Shown here piece after piece: positions 18,275-27,341 of a DNA stretch of 47,548 nt; within the stretch, counting starts at the first letter, position 1, and each line of letters begins with the position of its first letter. Both the position numbers and the translations under genes were made by a program. This DNA comes from Rapidithrix thailandica (lineage in GTDB: Bacteria; Bacteroidota; Bacteroidia; Cytophagales; Flammeovirgaceae), in NCBI RefSeq assembly GCF_039710355.1, contig NZ_JBDKWZ010000028.1, forward strand, positions 1-47,548, given 5' to 3'. The notes under the pieces were generated by a model. That model ran no database searches and was not told the DNA's origin. It saw nothing but the letters and a program-made list of their open reading frames with translations.

Positions 18275-18667
18275 ATGAAAATACAATCCCTTTTTAATCT
18301 GCCAAAACTTTACTCTCACAAGGGTACGCTTGTCAGACTGATTCTTCATTTTGACAATACTGAAAACTTGTTAGTCGAGCCTTTAAAACATCAGGCTGGG
18401 GGACTGGTCTTAAACCCAGATAACATGGAAACCCTCAAGTTTCCCTACCCTCAAATAAGTTTGCTTACGGATAACGGGAAACCCTTGACTACCTTCCCTT
18501 TAAGTATCCTCACAAAGATTGAATCCTTTGTTATATATCCGGACGGTTCTACTTGGGAAGGGCGTATATTTGAAGGGTACGAACAACGTTTACATTTACT
18601 CCTTTGGTCATGGGAATTGGTCAAGCACATGGGGTTCTCCCAAGGGCTTGACTTCCAACTACCCTAG
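18275..18667 (+). CDS. hypothetical protein
   Basis: The 130-residue protein has no signal peptide or membrane segment and no recognised motif. It is rich in beta-type sequence (LVRLILHFDNTENLLVEPL, ESFVIYPDGSTWEGRIFEGY) and ends with hydrophobic and aromatic residues. It follows the coupling protein after 125 bases and precedes the oxygenase gene on the same strand. Its start ATG at 18275 is the first in the frame. A cargo role is inferred from its place between two conjugation operons. Confidence 0.55.
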   Translation: MKIQSLFNLPKLYSHKGTLVRLILHFDNTENLLVEPLKHQAGGLVLNPDNMETLKFPYPQISLLTDNGKPLTTFPLSILTKIESFVIYPDGSTWEGRIFEGYEQRLHLLLWSWELVKHMGFSQGLDFQLP

Positions 18668-18892
18668 TGGAATATGCCTACTACGTTGGGAGTAACCGAA
18701 GGAAATCAAATACTTACAGCCTGTGATGCAAGCAGCCACCCTCCGGTAACATCCCGACAGCAACTTAAAGTAAAACAACCCACTTTCAAGTATTCCTAAA
18801 TAGTATTTATGTTCTCCTCTCAACATTTAAACTGGAAAGCAAGAAGTCCGGAAACACTTATTTTCAGTTTTTTATCTCTAAATATATACATC

Positions 18893-19486
18893 ATGAATTG
18901 GGAAGTCTATTCGGACAAATTGGTCACCTATGATCCCAGATCCCCGGATTTCATTACAGTCAACACTTTATTTACAAAGGGAGAGTGTGAGGTTATCAGG
19001 GGGCTTCATACAACACTACCCTTCAAAAAGAGTCAACTATCGTGGGGACTAAATAAAGATCAGAAGAGAGATACGGACTTGTATTGGATTCAATCAACAG
19101 AGGACTCACTATGGATATTTGAGCGTGTACTCAACGCAATCGCTCATATTAACCGGACACATTTCAATTACATTCTGGATGGGAGAATCAGTGCTTTCCA
19201 ATTAGGCCGATATTCTCGCAATCAAGGTTACGATTGGCACCTGGACCTGGGGCCTAACCAGGCTTCCCGAAGAAAACTTTCTCTCAGTATAGAACTTAGT
19301 CCGGAATCAGATTACGAAGGCGGTGAATTGCAATTTTTCAGGAATGGAATCCAAGCTATACGGAGCCGTCAAAGCCTTGGTAACATGACTGTTTTTCCCA
19401 GTTGGATGTTACACCAAGTTACGAAAATCACGAGAGGAGAACGGTGGAGCTTGGTTAATTGGATAGAAGGCCCTCCTTTTAAATAG
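18893..19486 (+). CDS. 2-oxoglutarate/Fe(II)-dependent dioxygenase, PKHD-type
   Basis: The 197-residue protein has the metal-binding triad pattern YDWHLDLG (HxD) and a distal HQVTKITRGERWSLVNW, with the arginine that binds 2-oxoglutarate; SIELSPESDYEGGELQFF is the usual core strand. This matches PKHD-type hydroxylases such as PiuC. The ATG at 18893 is preferred, since upstream starts would add a hydrophobic tail not seen in the family. The substrate is unknown. Its place inside a conjugative element, between the mobilization and transfer operons, suggests cargo that may act on protein, nucleobase or siderophore substrates. Confidence 0.8.
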   Translation: MNWEVYSDKLVTYDPRSPDFITVNTLFTKGECEVIRGLHTTLPFKKSQLSWGLNKDQKRDTDLYWIQSTEDSLWIFERVLNAIAHINRTHFNYILDGRISAFQLGRYSRNQGYDWHLDLGPNQASRRKLSLSIELSPESDYEGGELQFFRNGIQAIRSRQSLGNMTVFPSWMLHQVTKITRGERWSLVNWIEGPPFK

Positions 19487-19815
19487 TTTATATAAATATG
19501 ATTTGCCTATGTTCTATCATAAAATTTCCCAAGGGATATCAGGTTAGAGACAAAGAAATAGATCCACCTCTGTATTACTAATGGAATTAAATTCCAATCT
19601 TTATTAAGATATAAATTGTAATAGTTATGACTTAATCTGACAAGATTAGTAAATTAGTTTAACTGTTCCATAAGCCTGTTTGGTTGTATTCAGGCTTTGA
19701 CTTTAATATTCCCTTATAGGGTAGAAAATATAATAATTAAAACAACCCTAAGCCCCCCTTCTCACAACCTTTCTTTTAAACGACTAACCAGCTATTGCTA
19801 TTCAACACAATCAAC
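19487..19815. other. intergenic region between oxygenase and the transfer operon ends
   Basis: This is the convergent end of the plus-strand oxygenase gene and the minus-strand transfer operon, so it should hold terminators. An inverted repeat AAGCCTG ... CAGGCTT spans 19672-19697. No gene is supported here. Confidence 0.45.
19672..19697. terminator. possible bidirectional terminator hairpin
   Basis: A perfect 7-bp stem (AAGCCTG/CAGGCTT) with a 12-base loop lies between converging transcription units. The T-run on either side is weak, so the call rests on position and pairing. Confidence 0.4.
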
Positions 19816-20646
19816 TCAAGGCTTCCACTGAGGCACTTTCCGTATCCCTTCTCCCAACAAGCGATAGTAAAGACTGGAAATCACTTTGTTTTTTGCAGGA
19901 TTCCGGTTTTTGATCACCGAACGGATCATCTGATCGGCTTGGGTTTTCAATTCCAGGCTTTGAAGCAGATAGGTTTTGCATTGTTGAAGCCCTTGAAGCC
20001 GTTCGGCTTCGGTCATGGAAAAGCGGGATTTTTTCCGCAAAGCAGCCTGTAGGCTTTCAGCCTTCTGCAACAGTTCTTCCGAAAGGGACTGATAACTCAA
20101 AGCCAGTTGTATTTTTTGCCGGTCTCCGGCTTCCTCTAAAGCAAAACCCATCAATGCCCGTTGTTTCTCCCGTTCTTTTCCCGGACGAAAAGGATGGCCG
20201 GAATCCATGCCTGTTACCCAAGCGTACAATTCCTTCACATGACCGTACCGGTTGCCATCTGCCTGGAGTAGTTGCCCTACCTGTCCCTGGTAAGGAACCG
20301 GCCCCAGGTAAGCGTCCAGATGGGTAGGCACTTGTCCGGATAAACGGGCAAAACTGCGCAAGTCGGCCCAATCCAGGTTCCGGACCGAAAACACCTTTTT
20401 CAAATCCTCCCGGACCTGCCATTGCAACTGGTATTTCTTTTCCAACTCCTCTTTGGAACGAATCAACACCTTCAATGTGGTTCTGAGTTTTTGCAGGTGT
20501 TGGGTATTTTTTACCAGGTCGGCCAAGGTATGGGAAAGACTTTTTTTGTTGTTTTTGTGCAGGATGGGGTCATAGACTTTGAATTGCGCCTGAACATTGG
20601 CACATAGACAAAGTGCCATAAAAGTGATGAGAAACAGCTTTTTCAT
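19816..20646 (-). CDS. VirB5/TrbJ-like conjugation protein, second paralogue
   Basis: The 276-residue protein has a signal peptide ending in CANVQAQ, followed by FKVYDP, then long helices (LRTTLKVLIRSKEELEKKYQLQWQVREDLKKVFSV) and SLSEELLQKAESLQAALRKK. It resembles the neighbouring 281-residue protein throughout: both contain the KEELEK...REDLKKV and RFSMTEAERL phrases. VirB5-type proteins are periplasmic and contribute to the pilus tip. The four-base overlap with the upstream gene shows that it is the last member of the transfer operon. Confidence 0.7.
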   Translation of the reverse strand: MKKLFLITFMALCLCANVQAQFKVYDPILHKNNKKSLSHTLADLVKNTQHLQKLRTTLKVLIRSKEELEKKYQLQWQVREDLKKVFSVRNLDWADLRSFARLSGQVPTHLDAYLGPVPYQGQVGQLLQADGNRYGHVKELYAWVTGMDSGHPFRPGKEREKQRALMGFALEEAGDRQKIQLALSYQSLSEELLQKAESLQAALRKKSRFSMTEAERLQGLQQCKTYLLQSLELKTQADQMIRSVIKNRNPAKNKVISSLYYRLLGEGIRKVPQWKP

Positions 20647-21488
20647 TTTACTCCGAATTTATGTTGAGGGGTTTGGGTAATCCCCTTGTGCAACACATGG
20701 GTTTTAAAAATGTCTTCCACCTGCTTTTTTACCGGAAGGGCTTGTGTAGCCACGTCTCGCAACAGGTCTGCGGCCCGGCTTTTCAAGTCCATACTTTCCA
20801 ACAAATAATCCTGACAAGTTTTAAGCAAGGACAGCCGTTCGGCTTCGGTCATAGAAAAGCGCCCTTTCGTCTTCAGGGCTGCCTGCAATTCTTCGGCACT
20901 TCGCTCCAACTCCCGGGCTAGCTTTTGGTACGACAGGGCAATCTGTAAACTTCTTTTATCGGAAAATTCTGCAAAGGCAAACTGATGCGCCACCACACTT
21001 TTTTGCTGCCGGTAGACTTGCTCATAATTTTTTGGTGGAGACGCTTCCGTAGAATAGCCCACCAACATCCGGTACAAATCCCGGGCATCTTCAGGACGGC
21101 TCCCTTGTTGTTCTAAAATCCGCTGCATCCCCTGGATACCGGGTACATGCACCCGGTAGGCTCCGGGGTCTGACCGGATCCCTATGGCTTTTTCCAAAAA
21201 AACTTTCAAATCTGCCCAACGCAAATGTTGGATGGAATATACTTTTTTCAAATCTTCCCGGATTTGGTATTGCAACGCAAAGGTCTTTTCCAACTCCTCT
21301 TTCGCTTTCCGGCTGACCTGAAGCGTTTTGCGAAGTTCTTCGAGTTGTTCGATATGCTTGAACAAGATTTTTTTCTGACTGATGGAAGTCGACAGGGTCG
21401 TAGCAAAATTGGCCGGATCAAAGACTACAAATTGGGCCCTGCTCTCCAAGACACAAAGACCCAGTAATACTAAAAATACTGTTTTCAT
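20643..21488 (-). CDS. VirB5/TrbJ-like conjugation protein (TraI-like), first paralogue
   Basis: The 281-residue exported protein has a signal peptide ending near LESRAQ and the FDPANFATTLSTSISQ start that is characteristic of TrbJ/VirB5-type proteins. Long amphipathic helices follow (EELRKTLQVSRKAKEELEK, REDLKKVYSIQHLRWADLKVF, ARELERSAEELQAALKTKG). In CTnDOT-type operons the TraI protein (DUF4141) fills this role, but there it lies between traG and traJ. Here it sits after traM. It starts three bases downstream of the TraM stop. Confidence 0.7.
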   Translation of the reverse strand: MKTVFLVLLGLCVLESRAQFVVFDPANFATTLSTSISQKKILFKHIEQLEELRKTLQVSRKAKEELEKTFALQYQIREDLKKVYSIQHLRWADLKVFLEKAIGIRSDPGAYRVHVPGIQGMQRILEQQGSRPEDARDLYRMLVGYSTEASPPKNYEQVYRQQKSVVAHQFAFAEFSDKRSLQIALSYQKLARELERSAEELQAALKTKGRFSMTEAERLSLLKTCQDYLLESMDLKSRAADLLRDVATQALPVKKQVEDIFKTHVLHKGITQTPQHKFGVK

Positions 21489-21491
21489 GGT

Positions 21492-22385
21492 TTAATCAGG
21501 GTTTGTGGGAAATAGGTATACTTCATAGCCATCGGGCAAAAAAGCTTGAGGTACCCGACGGGCCCGGCTTTGACTGCGGAGCAAATCACTGCCCAAACGG
21601 GCTACACTCCCAAAAGGCACTTCGGAAAGGGCCTCGTCCAATAAATCTTCTCCACTGTCTTCCAGAGACTGCCTCAGAGGATTGTGGTTTTCCAGAAAAA
21701 GCCCCGGAGTGAAATCGTGATCATACACCTGGTAATCTACAGCCAGGGCCTGAATCCGGTGCACGGAAATCCGTATCCTGTCTCCTGCGGTTTGAGCCGT
21801 CCCGTAAAAAACCGTATTGCGGGGAAAAAACTGTCCCTGTATCCGGCAATCTTCATCCAGCCGTAGGGATACGGTGCTCTGTCCCTTCAGTTGTTGATCC
21901 CCATTTACCCGGATTTTGATAAACTTCTCTTGTGAAAGGCTGTCTTTTTCTTGTAAGGGGTTCAACTGCTTTAATGTGTAAAACCCTTCGTTGGCAACCT
22001 GCTTCTTTTGCTTGAGCTTTTTTCTCAAAGGTTGTTCTTTTTGTATATACTCCTGTTCGGGTTCTATCCTTTCAGGTAATTCCGGTTCCATTTGTTCAGC
22101 CACTAATGATTCCTTATGGAGAGGATAGGTTTTACCAAAGTCCATTGCCACCGGGGAACGGGGTTCCCAATAGCCCTGTTTTTCCGTATCTTCTTGTTGC
22201 TGAAAAACCTCAATCTGGGAAGGCAGTGTTTGGGTATGCAGTTCAACCTTCGGTTCCATATAAGGAACCGGAGTGTCTACTACCTTGCCTGTTATCCAAT
22301 ATTTATACCCATAGGTTCCTGCCAAAAGCAAAACACCTGACAAGAGTAAGCCGTAGCGTTTCAGCCAAGGAAGCATACGGTTCAT
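21492..22385 (-). CDS. traM: TraM, VirB10-like conjugation channel protein
   Basis: The 297-residue protein has one N-terminal transmembrane segment (RYGLLLSGVLLLAGTYGYKYW) and a Glu/Pro/Lys-rich periplasmic linker (about 80-140). Its C-terminal beta-rich domain holds LDEDCRIQGQFFPRNTVFYG and VYDHDFTPGLFL, ending FLPDGYEVYLFP. This layout is that of conjugative transposon TraM, the VirB10 equivalent that spans the envelope and relays ATPase energy. It overlaps traN by four bases. Confidence 0.85.
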   Translation of the reverse strand: MNRMLPWLKRYGLLLSGVLLLAGTYGYKYWITGKVVDTPVPYMEPKVELHTQTLPSQIEVFQQQEDTEKQGYWEPRSPVAMDFGKTYPLHKESLVAEQMEPELPERIEPEQEYIQKEQPLRKKLKQKKQVANEGFYTLKQLNPLQEKDSLSQEKFIKIRVNGDQQLKGQSTVSLRLDEDCRIQGQFFPRNTVFYGTAQTAGDRIRISVHRIQALAVDYQVYDHDFTPGLFLENHNPLRQSLEDSGEDLLDEALSEVPFGSVARLGSDLLRSQSRARRVPQAFLPDGYEVYLFPTNPD

Positions 22386-23164
22386 GACAAGCGAAGGGCT
22401 TTACGAAGGCGTTTTCCCTGTAACTTCAGCGACAAGTTGCGATTGCCTTGCTGTTCCCGTAATGTAATCGACAAGTGCCCTTCATCTCCTACGGCAAATA
22501 CCGGCAGGGCGATATAAAAGGCTTCGGAGCTGCCTGCCGGGACAAGTTCCGGAGACTGAATTTCTATAGGGACCGCTTGCCGGATACTGGACTTTTTCTT
22601 TTTAAACCAGCCCCGCCGGTGGAACTGAGCCCAGTAAAAAGCCAAATGGTCCGGCCGGTAATCCATTGAAGTCGTGTTGATCAGGGATAGCTTAAGATAA
22701 ATCCCCCGTTTGCCAATCAGCACTTTGTCCACTTGCATGCTTATCCCGTCTTTTTTCCGTTTTTTATTCCTGAACATCTCAGGGAATGCATCCAATTTTT
22801 TTAATTCTATTTCCGGCAAGAATTTCTTTTCTTTCTTGGGTTTGGCCAATGGTTTCTTCCGGTAATCGTATAGAAACTTCCCCGGATGGGAACGGTATAC
22901 CAACAAGGTCATGACAAAGCGATTACCCACTTGTACCAAAAGCGGGGAAGGCCGCCACAGCGGACGCTTGGCTTTGACAAAGACCACTGGGCCTTCCATC
23001 TTACAATGGTAATCTGCCCCCAAGCCAATGTCCACCAGATCTACCGGCTGGTCAAACACTAAATATAACGTGGCAGAGTCAGAGACGTAAAGGGTATCCA
23101 TTTCTGTAGCCTGCACATACGACAGGGGCATCACCAAGAAAAAAGTATACAACAAAGGTTTCAT
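22382..23164 (-). CDS. traN: TraN, VirB9-like conjugation protein (DUF4138)
   Basis: The 260-residue exported protein has a signal peptide ending SYVQAT and an N-terminal beta-domain with YLVFDQPVDLVDIGLG and VVFVKAKRP. Its C-terminal domain has LINTTSMDYRPDHLAFYW and VPAGSSEAFYIALPVF. This matches the DUF4138 family of conjugative transposons, regarded as VirB9-like and part of the outer-membrane core. The order TraK-TraN-TraM-TraI-like differs from the usual K-L-M-N. No TraL gene is present. Confidence 0.85.
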   Translation of the reverse strand: MKPLLYTFFLVMPLSYVQATEMDTLYVSDSATLYLVFDQPVDLVDIGLGADYHCKMEGPVVFVKAKRPLWRPSPLLVQVGNRFVMTLLVYRSHPGKFLYDYRKKPLAKPKKEKKFLPEIELKKLDAFPEMFRNKKRKKDGISMQVDKVLIGKRGIYLKLSLINTTSMDYRPDHLAFYWAQFHRRGWFKKKKSSIRQAVPIEIQSPELVPAGSSEAFYIALPVFAVGDEGHLSITLREQQGNRNLSLKLQGKRLRKALRLS

Positions 23165-23769
23165 GGCTGTTCGGTGTTTTGAGGTTCGTAAAGGATAAAA
23201 TCGAAATCCCGGATCATTAAACCAAAGGGGTTGGCTGCCGTACGGTAAACTTTTTCCAGAGAAAAGCGGGCCCCAATGGGCAAGAGTTCTTGTTGCTCAT
23301 CCACATGGACCCATTGCCGCGCAAAGACTTGCCCACGGAAAGGCCTGTTGCTTAAATCCACTTGTATGGAGTCCACAGTCAAGGTGGTATAAGACCGGTA
23401 GCGCACATAGTTTTCCGGCACTTCCCCTCGCAGGAAATCCTGATAGATCCTCCGGCCATTGTGGTCGTCAATCAGGTGCAATGCCGCCTCCATATGAGGC
23501 TGAAAAGTGCCGGCATCGTGGGCAAACATGAGTTGCATAAACGTTTTTATATGTTGCCGGGCTTCGTGGGGGCTTACCTTTCTGGGATCTTGCTCCAGTG
23601 CGGGAAATGTTCCGCTCTCCGAGATGACATATACCTTGGCCTCTTTATCCTGCCGGACCAACAGATACCCCATTAACCCGGACACAATAAAGCTACCCAG
23701 CAAGCTGGTAAAGGTCAAGGCCTTGAGTAAGCGAAATGAACGGTTGACATGGTGAACAGGTTCCTTCAT
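23161..23769 (-). CDS. traK: TraK, VirB8-like conjugation protein
   Basis: The 202-residue protein has one transmembrane segment near residues 16-36 (LLKALTFTSLLGSFIVSGLMGYLLV) and a periplasmic domain with VSPHEARQHIKTFMQLMFAHD and FDFILYEP. This is the VirB8-like arrangement of TraK. The ATG at 23769 is preferred because the longer frame, up to 23838, would run well into the traJ gene and add a non-hydrophobic tail. It begins four bases after the TraJ stop. Confidence 0.85.
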   Translation of the reverse strand: MKEPVHHVNRSFRLLKALTFTSLLGSFIVSGLMGYLLVRQDKEAKVYVISESGTFPALEQDPRKVSPHEARQHIKTFMQLMFAHDAGTFQPHMEAALHLIDDHNGRRIYQDFLRGEVPENYVRYRSYTTLTVDSIQVDLSNRPFRGQVFARQWVHVDEQQELLPIGARFSLEKVYRTAANPFGLMIRDFDFILYEPQNTEQP

Positions 23770-23773
23770 TTTT

Positions 23774-24652
23774 TCAAGTTTTTTTCGTAGTATTTTTGGA
23801 ATACAGGTATCGGGCTCCGGCACCCAACAACCCGGCACCGGCAGAAGCTATGCCTGCCATACGGGAAGGAAACTGGGAGGAAGCCACCGTTCCCATAAAC
23901 AAGGAAGTCAAATAAGGCACCATCAGGTACAAGAGGGTGGTCGTTACACTAACAATGATAAAATTCAGTTGTGTAAATTCCTCCCCCGGATAAGCAGAGG
24001 TATATCCTTTGGCAAAGGTTTTGGCATACAATGCCACCATATTGTCCAGTACGATCAGGGTAATACTCCAACATTGCACCGACAAGTAGTTCTGGAACCA
24101 ACGCAAAGCCAAACCTTCCAGAGCCGGTACCACACTCAAGGTCAAGGCCAATGGCCCCGTCACATACAGAAACCCTAAAAGGGATTGACGCAAGAGTTCC
24201 AGGATCCTTCTGAGCACCGAAACCACCCCGGTAGACAGAAAATTGCCTACCAGTTGATAGAAGTCCAGGCGAAAGACCCCTGCCACCGTATCAAGGTAGT
24301 CCTGTAAACTGTTGCCCGACACGTCTTTGCCGGTGCGTTCCTGAATCATCTGGTGAAGGGAGGCGTGAATGTTTTTGGTTTGAGGCAAAAGCCCGGCAAA
24401 ACCTCCGATCCCTCCGGAAACCACGCCCATCAATTCTCCATAGAAAAAGACCGTAAACAAGATGACAAAGCCCCGGACCACCGGAAAATAGTTGACCCGC
24501 AAGCCCCTGTTTTGCGTCAACCCCCGGGCCAATGTCGCAATCAACGTCAGGGTAATCAAAGTAGGCAAAAGCCAGTAACATTGTGTCACGACCAATTCAC
24601 CTAGCTGCAACATGGCCTGTATAAAAGCGGTATCGTGAGAAACATTATTCAT
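23774..24652 (-). CDS. traJ: TraJ, VirB6-like polytopic channel protein
   Basis: The 292-residue protein has about six to seven hydrophobic stretches: LVVTQCYWLLPTLITLTLIA near 18-37, GFVILFTVFFYGELMGVV, FLYVTGPLALTLSVVPALEG, SITLIVLDNMVALYAK, IIVSVTTTLLYLMVPYLTSL. It ends in a glycine/alanine-rich tail. It corresponds to VirB6, the inner-membrane channel component. It shares four bases (ATGA) with the end of traG. Confidence 0.88.
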   Translation of the reverse strand: MNNVSHDTAFIQAMLQLGELVVTQCYWLLPTLITLTLIATLARGLTQNRGLRVNYFPVVRGFVILFTVFFYGELMGVVSGGIGGFAGLLPQTKNIHASLHQMIQERTGKDVSGNSLQDYLDTVAGVFRLDFYQLVGNFLSTGVVSVLRRILELLRQSLLGFLYVTGPLALTLSVVPALEGLALRWFQNYLSVQCWSITLIVLDNMVALYAKTFAKGYTSAYPGEEFTQLNFIIVSVTTTLLYLMVPYLTSLFMGTVASSQFPSRMAGIASAGAGLLGAGARYLYSKNTTKKT

Positions 24653-27069
24653 TGGGCAATTGTTTTTTTAGGTTCCTCCTTATCTTCCAGGTATTGATGA
24701 ACAGCATAATCCACCCTTCCGTAACGCTGGATAAGCTTTTGCAAATAATTGCGTTCATGGGGCTTGGAGGACAGTACCGCATCCAGTTCCGGAGCGGCTT
24801 CCAATACAAAGACTTTTGCCGATTCTCCCTGACGGATCAAGAGCTCCCGAAAACGCCCTTGGGCCCTAAGGGAGCGTACCTGTTCTTGTTGATGTCGGGT
24901 AAACCCCAGTACCTTACCCAGCTTCTCCAAACGGCTGGAATCGGTATGAAAGAGAATCAACTGTGTCTGTGCATTGTTGAGAATAGCCGCTCCGATGGCT
25001 GAATTTTCAATTTCCTCCAAGCCTTGGGTGATTATACACATACTACCTTTGTTTTTCCGGATGGTGCGGTACATGCTTTCTACCCAGTCGCCCAGGGCAT
25101 CGGAAAGCATCGCCCAAGCCTCATCCATATATATGTATTTGACCTGATCGGGAAATTTGCGCAATTGATCCAGTGCCAAACCGGTCACGAGCAGTGAAAC
25201 AATAGGATACAAGGTGGCATCCCCTTTGATCTTTTCCATGTCAAAACAGGTCAGGGGATAATCGGAAATATCCAACTCCCGTTGGGCATTAAGCACCTCT
25301 TTGTAAGAGCCGGTAGCAAACGGCTTTAACACCACCAACAACTGAGGAAGATTGAAAAATGCCATCTCCTGGCGGTATTCTTCACTTTCAGCCCGTTGTT
25401 GCCGGTCCTGAGTTTGCAACCAGGCATAAAAGCTACGCATCCCGGGAAAAGCTTGTTCTCCTGTTTTGTTTAAATACCCATAGTACTCCGGAATCAATCG
25501 GGTCAGGATGGCCCGCTCCGCCGGAGTCAGGGGATGGCCTACTTCCGGGCCCTTCCAGATCACCGAAAGTAACCCTACCAAGAAACCCACCTTTTCAGGA
25601 GGCAATTGCCAACGACCCTTGACTTTAGGCACCAAAAAGGGATTAAATGCCAAAGGGCTTTCCGTCTCATAGGTAAAGTAGGTATGGGGAAAGTCTTTGC
25701 CGTTCAAGGCCGTAAGCGTATTTTTATACGAGCCTCCGATGTCAATGATCAATTGGCGGGCTCCCCGTTCGAAACGCTGTACGATCAAATGGCCAATAGT
25801 ATAGGACTTCCCCGAACCCGAAGGCCCCACCACCAGGGCATTCTGATTATTTAAACTGGTATTGAACAAATTCACCAGTACAGGCGCACAATGCCGGTCA
25901 CAAAACAAATCCCCTTCCTTGTCGCTGCGATAAGAAGTGGTAAAATGCACATACCGGACCGCCCGGTCGGCTGTGGTCAAGAGCCAACGGTAATTTTGAA
26001 AACCGTTACCGGGCAGACAGGCAAAAAACAAGTTGGCCGTATCGTAAGATTCTACCAGGGCATGGGCACCCTGAATACTCCGGAAAGCGGCCAGGGTCTG
26101 TTCCAAAGCCCTCTTCCGGTGTTCCCCGAACAAAAGTACAGAGAGGTGAAAACTTACCAAGCGTTTGTTTTCCAACCGCACCTCCCCGGTAAAGGCATCT
26201 ATTTCCTCCGACTTGATCCGGTTATCCTGTGTGGAAAGAAAATCCAAGGAGCGGTTGATCTTCTTGTCCATATCCAAGCGTTGAAGTTCTTTTTCGGTAT
26301 CCTCGATCAACAGGGACTGGGTCAACACATGCTCCGTGTCCAATGTCCGCGTCAAGGGGGCTACCATAGAGGCGGAAATCCCAAAGCTGTTTTTTACACT
26401 GGCATGACTTTCCACTGCCTGACTTTTGAGAGAGACCATATTGACTTTTTTCTCTCCGATGATCAGGGCAGACAGATCGTTGTGGTATTCCCGATGCATT
26501 CTTTCCGGCTCCAAGGCAAATTCCAACTGGAAATATTGCCGGTATAAGGTTTCCAGTTCCCTATTGCCCAAACGGGTAAAGTGCAGGTCTTTATAACCCA
26601 GGGCCTGAACAAACTCTCCGGCCTGGGCTTCCGCCTGTTCCAAACGTTGCCGGATACCGGCAAAGGGATTGGACAGCAAGACTTTACGGGCGGTAAAAAA
26701 AGAACTAAAAGCATTGGGCTTGACCGAACGGTGAGTAGGAAAAGAGATAAACAAATAACTTTGTTGCAAAAGCAAAGGCCGGCCCTGGAAATAGCGGGCC
26801 GTTTTTTGAAAAAAATAGCCTTGTTGCGTTTCAGGACAATGCCTTTTCCGGTAATAACAATCGGTTTTTTGGATGAGGGCCCCTATAGGCAAGTTGTGCA
26901 ATGCCTGCGTAAATAGCCTTGCCTGTTGCTCGTAATCTTGTTGCGACCAGGTTTCCTCCTCTACTGCTTCTACCCGGAAACCTACTGCTACCCGGCCATC
27001 TTTAAAAACTACCTTATCATCTTCCAGGCTGTACACCGGGTTGACAGAATCAAAATCAGCACTTTTCAT
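24649..27069 (-). CDS. traG: TraG, VirB4-like conjugation ATPase
   Basis: The 806-residue protein has the N-terminal domain of VirB4-type ATPases, then Walker A GPSGSGKS (415-422), Walker B KYIYMDEAWAML (around 644-655) and the downstream ITQGLEEI and FHTDSSRLEKLGKVLG sequence. It would power channel assembly and substrate transfer from the cytoplasmic side of the membrane. Full length and intact motifs suggest that the transfer machine is not decayed. It overlaps traF by four bases and traJ by four bases. Confidence 0.93.
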   Translation of the reverse strand: MKSADFDSVNPVYSLEDDKVVFKDGRVAVGFRVEAVEEETWSQQDYEQQARLFTQALHNLPIGALIQKTDCYYRKRHCPETQQGYFFQKTARYFQGRPLLLQQSYLFISFPTHRSVKPNAFSSFFTARKVLLSNPFAGIRQRLEQAEAQAGEFVQALGYKDLHFTRLGNRELETLYRQYFQLEFALEPERMHREYHNDLSALIIGEKKVNMVSLKSQAVESHASVKNSFGISASMVAPLTRTLDTEHVLTQSLLIEDTEKELQRLDMDKKINRSLDFLSTQDNRIKSEEIDAFTGEVRLENKRLVSFHLSVLLFGEHRKRALEQTLAAFRSIQGAHALVESYDTANLFFACLPGNGFQNYRWLLTTADRAVRYVHFTTSYRSDKEGDLFCDRHCAPVLVNLFNTSLNNQNALVVGPSGSGKSYTIGHLIVQRFERGARQLIIDIGGSYKNTLTALNGKDFPHTYFTYETESPLAFNPFLVPKVKGRWQLPPEKVGFLVGLLSVIWKGPEVGHPLTPAERAILTRLIPEYYGYLNKTGEQAFPGMRSFYAWLQTQDRQQRAESEEYRQEMAFFNLPQLLVVLKPFATGSYKEVLNAQRELDISDYPLTCFDMEKIKGDATLYPIVSLLVTGLALDQLRKFPDQVKYIYMDEAWAMLSDALGDWVESMYRTIRKNKGSMCIITQGLEEIENSAIGAAILNNAQTQLILFHTDSSRLEKLGKVLGFTRHQQEQVRSLRAQGRFRELLIRQGESAKVFVLEAAPELDAVLSSKPHERNYLQKLIQRYGRVDYAVHQYLEDKEEPKKTIAQ

Positions 27070-27341
27070 GAGACTATTTTTTTAGCTTGTACCAGATGAA
27101 ATGAGAGAAAGGAAAACAAAAAGCCCGGGTGTTGTTGTTTATTGGCTTTTTGAACGACCCACCCTACCAGGCTGATCAGCAGTAATATAGTCAGATAATA
27201 CCCCCGTGGCACAGGGACAAACAGGTTGACCATCCCACCCAACAAGGTCAAGCCTACGACCAAACATCCCAGTAGTATCCAGTCGTTGACCGGAAGACCT
27301 AACACCCGGGATTTTTTCTCCAAAGACAAATACGTTTTCAT
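27066..27341 (-). CDS. traF: TraF, small membrane protein of the conjugation channel (DUF4133-like)
   Basis: The 91-residue protein has two transmembrane segments (DWILLGCLVVGLTLLGGMVNLF and YYLTILLLISLVGWVVQ) and a Lys-rich end. Family and position identify it as the VirB3-like TraF. The start ATG at 27341 overlaps the traE stop by four bases; a longer frame reading back to 27605 runs through traE in another frame and is not used. Confidence 0.82.
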   Translation of the reverse strand: MKTYLSLEKKSRVLGLPVNDWILLGCLVVGLTLLGGMVNLFVPVPRGYYLTILLLISLVGWVVQKANKQQHPGFLFSFLSFHLVQAKKIVS

